Assembly: GCA_930367205.1 (NCBI GenBank)
Contig: OV884014.1
Span: 73,573,104-73,637,103, forward strand
DNA from: Acanthosoma haemorrhoidale
Taxonomy: Eukaryota; Arthropoda; Insecta; Hemiptera; Acanthosomatidae
Length of the DNA stretch: 64,000 bases
Reading direction: 5' to 3'
The notes beneath the pieces are model-generated. The model made no database searches, was not told where the DNA came from, and saw only the letters and a list, made by a program, of their open reading frames with translations. Of the stretch, positions 35,746 through 47,073 are shown one piece after another; within the stretch, counting starts at the first letter, position 1; every line of letters starts with the position of its first letter. The translations under genes were made by a program, and so were the position numbers.

Positions 35746-36189
35746 CACTTCAGTCCAGGCATGCAGTGTATTTGTAATCGATTTATTTTATGATTAATCT
35801 AGTTAGTTATTTTTAAGGATTATTATCAAATGATTTTATTACCATTTATTCAATTATAATAGCTTAGTTTTATTGTGTTTTTTGTATTACCACTATCCCA
35901 TTACCAAGATTATTAACAAACGAATCACCTTTTTGTTGATTAATAAATATTTTTTAAATTTTATTTATCGACTCCCCTATTCTGCTGATCCTAAGTTTGT
36001 AATATTTTAGTTTTATTAATTAACTGAGAGAAACTCGAGTTTAAACTACCATACAATGAATTATATTTTCTTTGTTACATTCAAAACGGGCCTTTAATCC
36101 AGTTTCAATTTGGGCCTCATTCGTCTTTGATCCATTTGGAATCATCATTTGGAATGGATGCGATATCTCGATTCAATACAAGATAATAC

Positions 36190-36583
36190 ATCAGAGAGCT
36201 TCACGATATTTTTGAGCTGCCTATATGGATGAATTCATCCAACGTAGACATATCAAATTTTTCGACTCCTTGCAATACTTGACAAACCCTGTGTTTAACA
36301 CGATAACACCCGCTCCGTTCCCCCATCGATGGCTGGAACGCTTTAGTCTTAGGTTCTAGGTTTAGGTTTTAGTTTGTAAGTTTTTCTCCCATTTTGAAAC
36401 TGAAGGTGAGCCTCTCCACCTTGTAATGTATTTTCCTTTTAACTTCAATCTTATATATGTAACCCAACCTCCTTCAAATGCATCTGTGCATACCAGAATG
36501 AGGAGAAAATTTGTCGATTATTTTGGTCATATTTTTACACATTGTATTAAAAATTGAAAGGGGTCTACGAAAAAAAAAAAAAA
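36190..36583 (+). mobile_element. 5'-truncated Jockey-type element, 3' end with poly-A
   Basis: The plus strand encodes the last RT residues (a FIQRRHIKFFDSLQYLTNPVFN stretch, broken upstream), followed by the TAGTCTTAGGTTCTAGGTTT 3' untranslated start and a 14-A tail at about 36570-36583. It is the same family as 61049-64000. A few hundred bases upstream (36030-36190) are unclear. Confidence 0.75.
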
Positions 36584-36620
36584 TAATAAGGCAGCAGGAT
36601 CAACAGCATATATCATTCAT

Positions 36621-37344
36621 TACAGTGCCATCTGTTGAGAGAAAAGAGAACTAGCTGAAGCAGAGAAAAAGCAGTATATCCCTAAATAAATTGACATGCA
36701 CATCCATCTCTTAACAACAATAGAAACGAAACAGCGATATTTAGTTTTTATAGCACCGTGGTGCTATCTATAGAACGGCGGAAGAACTACGTACCAGTTA
36801 TTAAATAATTTACATTGTTACTAAATTGCAATATTCTGCGCTTCTTTTGGAACAGCGGAAGAACCACGTACTGGTTATTAAATCACTGCTGCATAGTTAC
36901 TAGATTAGCAAACAGCACCATCTGTTGGCGAACGATAAAAACTAAATTGCATTATTTGGCCTTTTAATTGCACTGTGGTGCATTCTGTTGAGCACTAGAA
37001 GAACAAACTGCAGGACTGGTCAAAATGTTTTAGTATCACAGGATAACCCCCACTCCGTTCCGCCATCGATGGCTGGAATGCTTTAGTTTTAGGTTTTAGT
37101 GTTTTCCGTGGTTGCAAGCTGAAGGTGAGCCTCATCACCTAGTAAGTGTATGTTTATTGGACTTCTTAACAACAATCTGAAAGTATTATATTTTATGCAG
37201 CACGAGGAGACAGCTGTAATTCCAAATGTATTTATTTATTTTTGTCAATGTATATATATTATCAATAAAGAGGTTTTGATGGAAGAAAAATAACAAAAAC
37301 TCTGCTTCAGCTAGTTCTCTTTTCTCTCAATAGATGACACTGCA
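36621..37344. repeat. Inverted-repeat-bounded unit with internal direct repeats
   Basis: 45-nt arms at 36621-36665 and 37300-37344 pair with about three mismatches (shared CTGCTTCAGCTAGTTCTCTT). Inside, 36772-36840 and 36852-36920 are diverged direct repeats (GCGGAAGAAC.ACGTAC), and motifs like CACTGTGGTGC recur. It looks like a non-autonomous DNA element or a foldback element that was later hit by the Jockey 3' end at 37040-37290. Confidence 0.55.
37040..37290 (+). mobile_element. Short Jockey-type 3' end fragment
   Basis: From about 37044 the plus strand matches the reverse complement of 61070-61370: end of RT, GAAGGTGAGCCTCATCACCT, a GCACGAGGAGACAGCTGTAA block and AATAAAGAGGTTTTGA. This defines the 3' UTR type carried by the element at 61049, as opposed to the other type at 55200-55383. 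Confidence 0.75.
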
Positions 37345-37617
37345 ATGCAAGATATTTACTGATTTTAAGAAGTTAGTTCCAAATGTGTCTAATAGATCGT
37401 GCTGCCTGTCAACCATTTACATTAAATAATCTCGACTGCGAAATTTAAAACCAGTGAAATGTGTCTATCAGCAAATAACTTATTTATCATTTAAGTTTTG
37501 ATCTTATAATTTATGAGGTTTATAAAATAGGTTTTTAATGTGTAGGATGAAGTGTAATAAATTAAAATATCAAATTTTGTGTTGATTGATCTTTTATATG
37601 ATTTACCCCATAATAAT

Positions 37618-37680
37618 ATTTTGTAAACAATTACAAGTAAGATCAGCTTCCAAGATCTTACTTATAACTGTTTACAAAAT
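37618..37680. repeat. Near-perfect hairpin, 27-nt arms
   Basis: ATTTTGTAAACAATTACAAG plus TAAGATC (37618-37644) pairs with 37654-37680 across a 9-nt loop, 25 of 27 positions matching. It could be a foldback DNA element or the terminal pairing of a tiny MITE. No gene is adjacent. Confidence 0.8.
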
Positions 37681-38924
37681 ATGAATTAAATAATGATGTA
37701 TACATTAACTTACCCTTCAAATTTGAAGCGATGGATCACTTACCTGAGTTTACACCCTTACAACAGTTACCTCTTTAAATTAGAGATGTTCCCAACTATA
37801 CGTCTATGTGTGACACTCCAATTAATGTTTAATCGATATAACTTCTTAATGAAATTTTATAGGTATTAAATATTTTTGAAACTAGGTTACTTTCTTATTT
37901 AAGTAAGTAAACTTAGATTAGTATGCTGATGAACTATTATATTATCTATCAAAGTTTTATTCATTAGTTCCATACACAACAATAACTTACTTTTATGTAA
38001 ATAAATCATTGAATAGTCCAGATTATGTTAATAAATAAAGATTGAATCACTTATTCATTGCTTAACTTTATTTATCCAAGCAATGCACTTTGTAGTTACT
38101 ATGATGCTTGTGTGTTAACTTCCATATCTCATGATCATGGTATTAAAATATGAACACATCATTATATTATGTCCATTATTTATTCTTATATATTTCTTAA
38201 TTGTCTGCTGTGTTTTTTAAAGTTAAGAGATGGTTCGGTTCAACTTCAGTCATATTATTTTTATCTCACATTTTCATTATTAAACTGTTTCCAGTAATCA
38301 GTTAGGCAAGAGTTTATATAAAATTAATTTTCTTTGAGTCTAATAAAGTTCATTATTATATCACGTTCATGGCTTATTGTAATTGTTCAATATCCAGATA
38401 ATCTGTCATTGAGTAACCAGAAATTCCTTCGCGAGAAGAAATTGAGACACAGTATATATAAATGTTGGTAACTTTATATGTTAAATTGTTTTGTTATCTA
38501 ATTGAATGCCTTATGGTGAGCATGACATATAATCAAGCTCAATTTGTCTTAAATTGGCATCCCATTAGTTCTTTTGATTTATATTATCCACTGATATCAG
38601 GATAAGATTTCTCATGAGGTCAACGTCTGTAAGACAAGTGAGCGAACATACACATGCTCATGCACAGCAGTTTATATCAAATTGAGGAAGTTTATATCAC
38701 AATAACATTATATCTCAACTTGAGGATTTTTTTTTTGAGTCATCATAGTAGTTCCATTTGACAATGAAAGTAATGATTCCATATATAAAAAGTAAAAAGT
38801 GTCATTAATCAATTAGGTAACGTGTAATGAAAAAAATATTTTTTCCCTAGTTGGGTTTGACCCATGATCTAGTATTTAAGTTTAAAATCTACAACTTTAG
38901 TGACAAATACAAAATATTATTAGG
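37681..38924. other. AT-rich stretch, nothing recognised
   Basis: No coding frame or repeat supported between the hairpin and the errantivirus-like remnant. Confidence 0.6.
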
Positions 38925-39504
38925 GATGGAAACAATGCAAGCCCTAGAAACATAAATTAAATTGGGAATGAAAAATGAAATTAAAATAAATGTAATTATT
39001 AATAATGGTCAAATAATATATAATGAATTATATTTAATAAATAATGAAAAAGAACTAGAAACTCTTGTAAGACATGAACATACAACTAAAGATAATAAAA
39101 TAAAATCATTCTTCTAGAATTTGTAGGTATGTTAACAGAAGAAGACATAGACAGATTAATAGAAGCAACGCCTAACAACTCAAAAGAATACAACCAAACT
39201 TTACAAGAACTTGACCCAGAAGCCATGGAAGATGAAATTAGTGTAGTAGCTGCACAGCTCTCCCATGACTCTAGTAACAAACAAATATTTATAGACCCCA
39301 ACGACAAAGCAATAAATGTTGAAAAAAATCAAATATTTATACAACGATGAGAAAAGTACATGTTACCACAAAACCTTTTCAAAAAACAAGACACGTTATC
39401 CTATTATGGACTTGGACAAAATCATGTTAGAAATTTTAAGACCAAATACTACTTATGGAATTTATTGTGAACCAAATGTTGAAACCATCAGAAGTGGATG
39501 AACC
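38925..39504 (+). pseudogene. Errantivirus-like pol: region before integrase
   Basis: Two overlapping plus-strand frames (39129-39350 and 39316-39501) match in style the linker between RNase H and integrase of gypsy-class errantiviruses, with NQIFIQ and a LRPNTTYGIYCEPN stretch. One frameshift separates them. The stretch before 39129 has several stops. It ends where the mariner begins. Confidence 0.5.
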
Positions 39505-40530
39505 GGTCTTTCATTAAGCGCTTCCTATCTTTAAATTTAAATAAAACGAAGTGTGTGTCAGATCTCAACGAAATTATTTATTTGTTTGAAAGGCCTATCG
39601 ATGCCATTATGTATGGAATATAATATCGTGCAAATGTCCGCCGCGGCGTCGCTGGGTGGCGCGCATCCGAAATGTCCAATTTGACTCTGGCCCATAAATC
39701 TGGCTGAATTTGACCGATGGCATGGGTTATGTTGGCTTTGAGGACCGCTGTGATTTGTGGCTTATTCGCATAGACCTGCGACTTAAGAAAACCCCCACAA
39801 GAAAAAGTCTCACGGGGTCAAATCGCACGATTTCGGTGGCCAGTTCACATCACCTCCACGTGATACCAAAAGAAATTGGTAATCATCGACCTATAGCTCT
39901 TGCCGTTGACGGTGATGGCCTGGCCAACGTCGTTCTCAAAGAAATATGTACCGATGACGCCGCCAGTCCAAAATCCACACCAAACAGTGTCTTTTTCGGG
40001 ATGGATTGGACACTATTGGATCTCATGTGGATTGGTATTGTTCCAAATTCGACAATTTTTTTTTGTTGACGTACCCATTCATCCAGAGTTTCCAACTGCT
40101 CCAGGGCCCATTCAGCGAACACACGTTGTGTCACGACGCAAAATTCGCAAAAAGTTGTTGTCTGCGAAAGACCGAGTTCTTGTGAGGGACACGAAATCGA
40201 CTGCTCGGATTCTCCTGCACACTCTCACGGACAGCGGCGATGTTTTCGGCAGATCCGGTGTTTCGTTGACGTACGGGTGCTAGTTGATTGTTTACTTAAC
40301 CAGCGGACTCAAATTTATCCACCACACTGCGAATAGTCCTCTTGGTAGGACAGTTATGGCGACCGCGGAACGTTGCCCAAACAGAACGGCTATATTGATA
40401 AAACAATTTTATCATTTGCACGTGTTATTGAACGCTATATCCATTCATGGTGATTTGGCAAACAGACTGATTAAATGACGAAAATGCAGTCACCTGTCAA
40501 AGTTCGGGATTCCCTATTGAAAGACGCTAT
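39505..40530 (-). pseudogene. Mariner-family transposase, decayed, near full length
   Basis: On the minus strand, from an ATG near 40453, several frames in succession show mariner hallmarks: RTIRSVVDKFES in the helix-turn-helix part, RSAENIAAVRESVQENP, GYVNKKNCRIWNN, and GDVNWPPKSCDLTP followed by FFLWGF, a degraded version of the family's late catalytic block with a stop inside. At least four frameshifts and stops are present. The ends share GTCTTTCA in inverted orientation (39510, 40516), probably remnants of terminal repeats. It splits the errantivirus-like pol. Confidence 0.85.
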
Positions 40531-40534
40531 AGAA

Positions 40535-41370
40535 CAGTGAAATATGAACGCAAACTTATTAAAAACAAAATACCGAGTAACCCCAAAGACTGACAAACCA
40601 TTCGAAGAACTAATGGTGGGCACCCTTAGGTATGAAGGAAAACAAATTTTCACAATAGTAGACCTTTTCAAAAAGAATGCTTGCCAGGACTGGAAAAGCC
40701 TGTAACGCTAACAATATATTTGAAGTTTTGACAGAGTACTTGGCTCATTTTCCAGCCCTATTCGTATAAATATGGACAACGGAACAACGGACGAGAATAC
40801 AATAACCTTATAAAGAACTTACAAACATCCCTACGGATCGAACCATACTGCATAACTCCCAATCACCCCAATTCACTAGGACTACTTAATAAAGCCCAAT
40901 CCACTTTGATAGAAATTTTACGAACCATTAAGGAAGAAAATAAAGACAAATCTCTAGAAACACATTTAAAACTATCATTAATCACATTCAATAATTCTTT
41001 AAATCAAAATTTAAAAATGCCTCCCAATGAGATTACTTTTGGTATAATATAAGATCCTAGTCAAGAAGAACCATTAATAACAGAACAACTTGTTAGCAAT
41101 TATCACGAAAAGCCCAAAATAACACTAGGAAAAGCATTACTAACGAAAAAGAGCAATGAACCGACAAACTGAATAAAAATCAAGAAGACCCCGAAATAGA
41201 AAAAGACAAACCTTACGTTAAACGAATAACAAGAACAAAAGACGAATACAGATACAAACCTGTTATACCTTTTATTGACAAACGAAACAAAATAATAAAA
41301 GTACACACAGATAATGTAGTTAGAAAAAGAAAAGCAAAAAGAGACGTTTTATACCACAATAACAAAATGT
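40535..41370 (+). pseudogene. Errantivirus-like integrase
   Basis: Plus-strand pieces in different frames resemble an errantivirus integrase: a core start near 40580 (FEELMVGTLRYEGKQIFTIV), a DNG-containing segment near 40775, and a long piece near 40850-41050 (ITPNHPNSLGLLNKAQ, LKLSLITFNN) that covers the end of the core. A C-terminal basic stretch ends in an RKRKAKR cluster near 41325. Multiple frameshifts and stops make it non-functional. Confidence 0.75.
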
Positions 41371-41382
41371 TTCAGATGGACA

Positions 41383-41703
41383 TTGATACTGACAGTGACT
41401 CTCACAATGGCTACTAATATTAATAAAATAATGGAAGTAATAAACGGTATAGATAGGACCCAATATGCTATCCACCTAACCAAACTGTACGAAATATTAA
41501 ATTACTTAACTGTAAAAATACTAAACATAGAACAGTCTTTGGAAACATGTAGAATGGGAATCCTTCATGCTAACGTGATAAAACATACTGACTTAATTGA
41601 TGACCAACTTATATCACAGGACTTGGAAATCATTTGGTTCACAAGTAAAATTTCATGTGCTATACCTCATGGACTCAATTACCATAGAAAGAACCAAAAC
41701 TAA
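41383..41703 (+). pseudogene. Env-like frame of the errantivirus-like element
   Basis: A 106-codon plus-strand frame begins within a few bases of the basic cluster at the end of the integrase region, where errantiviral env genes lie. It has a heptad-like stretch (LTKLYEILNYLTVKILNIEQ). It is far shorter than a full envelope protein and has no visible membrane anchor, so it is a remnant. The assignment rests on position more than sequence. Confidence 0.45.
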
Positions 41704-41756
41704 GTTCAATATATCTTTTACCTGGGCCTGTACGAAATGACAATAATGTAATAACG

Positions 41757-42795
41757 ACTGTAGTGGCCACCTCTTGATTATAAATAATTATAAGTCACCC
41801 TCTTCTCGATCAAATCATATCTATCACTGTTTTCATATGTTTAATGAAGGTTATGACGTCAGTGAGAGTGAGGGTGGAAGTAGTGGGGGAGACAGCCGTA
41901 GGTGGGGACTTACCCCCTCCCTACTGGCTGGCCTCCTATATAAGCTTGGGCCTCCCAGAAAATTAGCATAACGAACATTTATGCACTCCGCCAAATGCAT
42001 GTAAATGCAGAAAGAGGAGAAATATGTAATCCAATTATTTTATTATTTTTTGTACATTGTATTATTTTGTTTGAGGTTTTGAAATAAAAAAAAAGCATAA
42101 CGAATCAGACAGTCACTTGGAACACTACTCTCTCCTCTCTCTCTCTCTCTGCATTGGCGCATGCGGCTCTACTCAAAACCATGGACTTCTCATTCAACTA
42201 CCTCTTCATCTCTCTTTCCTAACCTCGCTATGTTGTAGTCCGGCATCGGCAGACCCCACACCATCCTAGTGGGAATCTAAGCCTTCGTCTCGCTAAAGCT
42301 AGCACCTCCTTGGGAGAGACCTCTCCCTCGCGGACGACGGTTGCCGTGGCCCTGCGAATTTTACCAGCAGTGTCTCCCATGGCAATCCAGTCTGGCTCTC
42401 TCCGGTTCATACTCGCCTTTGGGATCCGGACGGTTTTCGCTTACCCTTAGATACCGAGTGTGAATTCGTGGTCATTCCAAGACCACATAAACTACCTATA
42501 AACCTACCCTCTACCTCTTATCCTGAACACAGTGCACTGTTGGGGCACACACGCCTTCTAAAAGATCTTATGGAGTCAGATCAAAGCGAATTAAAGCTGC
42601 CCGCCAACTAGGTCGGCAGCCAGGGTGAAAGACCATAGGTCCATCCGCTCTATCTCTTTCTGGGCGCTTGCTGGACAACGGCTAAGAGGTTGTAGTGATC
42701 CTAGCCCGCGGTGGGCGTCTCCTCGCCACTTTGGGGATACTCAGGTATAAACTAAGCCCCCTAGTGATGACCCGACAACCACACAAGCAGTCACC
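41757..42795 (+). mobile_element. LTR of the errantivirus-like element (copy 3)
   Basis: This region follows the env-like frame and aligns with the reverse complements of 2375-3200 and 32845-33650. It has a TATA box (CCTATATAAGC at about 41935), then a CT microsatellite at about 42133, and ends near CCCGACAACC before block B2. I infer U3-R-U5 order. A 118-bp retroposon interrupts it just after the TATA box. Confidence 0.6.
41965..42104 (+). mobile_element. Jockey 3'-UTR insertion with 11-bp target duplication
   Basis: 118 bp (41976-42093), ending in an A run, are flanked by AGCATAACGAA at 41965-41975 and 42094-42104. The insert matches the 3' UTR at 55240-55370 (ATGCACTCC.CCAAATGCATG), so it is a severely 5'-truncated copy of that Jockey type. 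Confidence 0.9.
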
Positions 42796-45148
42796 AAACA
42801 ATTTAATTCTGTATAATATACAAGAAACCTTTGTTGTAACATGTAACTATATAAAATCCAACTCATTTTGTATTAACATTAAGAATATTAGCAATGATTG
42901 CATATCTAACGCATTGTATAATAACTTAGATAAACGTATCATCACAACTATCGCAACTCCTACTCCTTTCATTCAGTATTACAATTTTATAGATGTATAT
43001 TTAACTTTTAATTTATCATATGTATTCATTGTAAGCAATAGTACCTTACCTATACACTTACCCTTCTCCTCTATTATTAAGTTAGATACTAAGGAAATTA
43101 TTTATGACCACATTGAGAAACTAATGTATTGTCTATAAAACATGTTATTTCTTAATATGACCAACCTGCCCAGGAGTTCAGGCATTAAAAACGGGAGAAC
43201 TTTTATAATGCTAAGAACAAGTTGCTTCATGACTTCATAGAAGTTACTGATGGTTCCTGTTATTTTTAAGTAAGCGAGTGTGAACCGGAAAGAGGCAGAC
43301 TGGACCGCTGTTTCGATCATCCCATCTGTATCGACGACTTATTGGAAGAAATACCGTATTGAATAGTTTTTCTAATTTACATGTTTAATTTAAAGGTTAC
43401 ATATACTTATTTCATTTACTATCCATTCGTATTTATACTTTATCAGCTGTTACATACTAATATCAATATAATAGCTGCCTCCTATGGGCAAGAATCCATC
43501 TCCTTTTTGTTTAGTATTTTTTTGCATCTCACTATTACAACCATGTTTAACACCTACAACTCTTTTTCTATTACTATCAGATTATGAAGAAATACATAAT
43601 ATATTGAAACGTGGTCCATGAATGAACTTGGTAAAAACACAATAACTCTCTTGTATCAACCAAAGCCGATTCCCCAATAACATACTTTCAACTCATGGCT
43701 AACAGTTTAAAACGAATTTTTTTGGACTTGAGGTTTTTGGAGACACAGACTTAATAGTGCTGATCCAAGGTAGAGAGACTGTACATATTCCATTTGCCTG
43801 TTTGGCGATAGGTGTCATAAAAGTATTCCAATTGATTTAAATCTTAATCGCTTATTATTCTACATTATATATTTAATTTACTCGTGGAACTGGGGTGTTC
43901 TTTTTTTGATTATTTCTAGCAACAGTAAGTTTCTTTAAATGCCAACTAACAAATTCAGAAATTGACTTATCTTATCTGCCTTTCGGTGGAAGGGTTTGGT
44001 TTTCCAGGAAAGAGGCAGCTTCACATATCAATTGCATACGGTCTGCTTCTGTGGTCGCGTCTCAGTTGTAAGTGTTAACTTTTAACATATTTTTGACGAA
44101 AATATATCAGCCTAAGCTGATTTCCCAATAACATACTTTCGACTCATGGTGAAGCTGTTAAGTTTAAAACATTTGTTTGTTATTTTTTGACTTGCGATTT
44201 TTTATTAACTATTTCCGTCAGTAATAGCCCTATGTAAATACATTTATTCACAAATTGTACTCTTAATAATAACAATATTGTTACTTGCACTTGACAACTC
44301 TTTGTTTTACAGATAGGGTTGAGGTACTATTATCACATTAGCGAAAAAAAAAAGATTTAAGTTAACATGATATTACATAAATAAGTCTACTTATTTGAAA
44401 ATCAGTTAAGTAAAATTAATCAGTTGTTATAGGCTCTTGTGAACAGTTTTTTTTTATAACTTAATTGTTTGTCTTTCTTGATTAAAGTCCAGTTATTTAC
44501 TCTCCCCCTTTCCATTCGACACGCTATTTTGTTAAATGTGTTAAAATAAAGATTATTTAGTTATTTACAATCACAAACAAATGAGTACTTGCATATAGGG
44601 CTCACTAATGAAAGAGTGTTTTCGGTCTTTTTACGGGTGTTTTACTGTGCTTGAAATGTTTTTCAAATAAATAACAATGTGGAATTAATAGTCAACATCG
44701 AATATCATTTTAAAGAACGTTCCTGAATGATTTATTACTTATTATTGTACACGAAGTTTTTACGAACATTTTTAGATTATACTTTATTAGGTCTATGTGT
44801 CTGTTACAGTTTTATTATTGATCAAAAATAATCCTTAATAAGTTTGTGTCCCAGTCCGTTCGAGTTGGATGGTATTGCTAATTGTAATAGAGCTCGTTTT
44901 CGTTAAAATAAAATAAATTTGGTGAAGTCTGTATTAAATTCTAATTTATTATAGTTTGTCCTGTTATGTGGTTTACTGTCAAATATTGTCATTCTATAGT
45001 GTAGTAGGAGTTTGAACTCTGTGTTGGTCGAACAGATATATGCTTTATGCAACTATTATACATTTGTCACTAGTATAATTCTGTTCTCAGATGGCAAAAT
45101 GTTAGGTCATTTTTACTAAAAGTTCCGACAAAGGCTTTCACATTGAAC
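42796..45148. repeat. Segmental duplication block B, copy 2
   Basis: Direct copy of 16343-18698. Its left edge abuts the errantivirus-like LTR, where copy 1 abuts a BEL LTR. An open frame crosses the junction (42695-43138, 147 codons), but the part inside block B has no recognisable domain. Confidence 0.9.
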
Positions 45149-45368
45149 ACACGCCAGTTATATAATGCTTATTATATCTTACATTTTCAGTGTGCGACAG
45201 TTGAGACTTATAGACAATGCATAGAAACGAACATCCATTAGCATTTACAAACAAACTAGTAACCCTACGAGACGAACTAGAAGGAAGAATTATCTTGGAC
45301 GATTAAAAAGAAGAATTACAGAAAACATACGAAATGAATGCATACGACAAACTAATAACCAACCACTC
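45149..45368 (+). pseudogene. Possible gypsy-like gag scrap
   Basis: Between blocks B2 and C2 about 220 bp include a short plus-strand reading near 45218 (HPLAFTNKLVTLRDELEG) that loosely resembles the capsid region of gypsy-class gag proteins, followed by a stop. The evidence is weak; it may simply be unrelated filler. Confidence 0.25.
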
Positions 45369-45853
45369 TCCATTCTCATCCTTATTAATATTTATTATTT
45401 ACTTTCCTAAGGGTGTGCAACAAGAGTTATTTAATAGTAACAAGTTTTTATCATTTTCTAGTCAATTTGAGTTAAAAACACATTTTTGTTACATGCATTG
45501 AGGGTCAGTCCATATGTGAGACTCAAGTTAAATTAGTTCTCTAGGTAAATATAATAAAGTTGCTGTACCTATAATCTATTCAATAGATTAATAATTGATT
45601 CTTTTGTCAGTTGAAAATGTATATCATTACTAAAAATGTTGCTATTGAGAGCATTAGCGTCTTGAGGTCTCGATCCGTCACTGATTGTTTTTGTATCTGA
45701 GTCTATGAGTGAGTGAGTGAGTGACTGATGCTACCTATTTCTGACTCCAATATTTCCGCCAATAAATATTCAATAGTAAATCTAAAATTATTTAATATCA
45801 TATTGCAGGGACCTGAACGAGATAAAACGGAAGGATAATACTTTAATTTAACA

Positions 45854-47073
45854 ATGTCAGCTGATGAGCTAACATTTACCCTAAATCTTTACCATGAGAT
45901 CATCACCGGCAATGTTGATGGTGTGGTTGAGCTATGTAACAGAGGTGCCAGTCCGAATGCGATCGTCGGTGAAGAAGGCAACAGCTTGGTGCACTGGGCA
46001 GTCATCGGCGATAGCGTTCCTATACTCGAGGAGTTTAAATATCGCGGTGCCACTTTTTCTCAAGTCAATTACAGATTTAGAACCCCACTCCATACCGCTG
46101 CAGAATCGGGATGTGATGAAGCACTGCTTTGGCTGATAGATAACGGTGCCGTTGACATAGAAGCCAAAGACAATGAAGGACTAACAGCATTACCACTGGC
46201 AGCTCACAATGGTCACCTACGCTCGGTGATGATATTGGTCGATAAGGGAACGACTGTGGACTCAGAGGAGGCTCTCAAAAGAACTCCTCTGTTCGCTGCA
46301 GCTAGTGCTGGCCGATGTGAAGTAATGAAACACCTTCTTAAAAATGGAGCGGATCTGACTGTTCTCGATGGTTATTGCAAAACGTTGTTGCATGCAGCAG
46401 TCCATAGCAAAGATTTAGCAACAGTTTGCATGGCACTGAAGCTGGCGATGGAGGTCAATGCAAAAGATGATAGGGATTCTACTCCTCTCCATGATGCCGC
46501 TTTGTGTTCTAGCAAAGAAATAGTGGGTTTGCTGCTAGATAGAGGGGCAGATATAAATGTAAAAGATGATTGGGGCCGTACTCCTCTTCATGGTGCCGTT
46601 GAGGGACCTGACAAAGAAGTAGCAAGTTTGCTCCTAGATAAAGGAGCAGAAATAAATGCAAAATATAGGCAGGGCCGTACTCTTCTGGATGAAGCCGTCA
46701 AGGAACCGAACAATGAAGTGGCAAGTTTGCTCCTAAATAGAGGAGCAGAAATAAATGCAAAAGATGATTAGGGCCGTATTCCTCTGCATGATGCCGTCAA
46801 GAAACCTAGCAGAGAAGTGGCGAGTTTGCTCCTAGATAAAGGAGCAGAAATAAATGCCAAAAGTGATTGGGGCCATACTCCTCTGCATGATGCCGTCATG
46901 GCACAGTACAGAGAAGTGGCCAGTTTGCTCCTAGAGAAAGGAGCAGAAATAAATGCCAAAGACAATAAAGGTTTCACTGCATTGGACTTAGCAAGAAATG
47001 CCCGGCAAACAGTATTTGTTAGAATGCTGCTAGATAGAGGAGCAGACATGTGGGGTCTGACAAGGCCGGACTA
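45854..47073 (+). pseudogene. Ankyrin-repeat gene, copy 2, one nonsense codon
   Basis: The N-terminal 305 residues parallel copy 1 closely (MSADELTFTLNLYHEII start, same upstream splice-acceptor context), then a TAG at 46769-46771 stops the frame. Relatives have TGG at the equivalent place (DDWGR), so one G-to-A change explains it. The same frame continues for another three units. It has fewer 33-residue units than copy 1. At the end the frame departs from the family after LLDRGAD and runs into LTR-like sequence, giving MWGLTRPD. A truncated protein of 305 residues with about nine units could still be made. Confidence 0.85.

Larger units (their letters stand above)
35188..37555. repeat. Large imperfect inverted repeat around ankyrin fragment C3
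   Basis: About 35188-35388 reads, in reverse complement, as about 37406-37555. Shared strings include CTGCCTGTCAACCATTTACA (37413) and TTATAATTTATGAGGTTTAT (37505). The left arm is longer through an AT-rich self-complementary expansion near 35320-35350. The 2 kb between the arms hold the ankyrin fragment and two Jockey 3' ends. Confidence 0.75.
38925..42795 (+). mobile_element. Errantivirus-like (Ty3/gypsy with env) element, decayed
   Basis: Plus-strand pieces follow the order of an insect errantivirus: region between RNase H and integrase, integrase, an env-like frame, then an LTR. Gag, protease and most of RT are missing from this locus, a mariner lies inside, and every coding piece is interrupted by stops or frameshifts. 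It is an old, inactive endogenous copy. Related LTR copies lie at 2375, 32845 and 47050. Confidence 0.7.

Noticed and set aside
39710..40283. Plus-strand frames of 119 and 127 codons as genes
   Set aside because: They lie antisense to the decayed mariner transposase, which explains the sequence on the minus strand.
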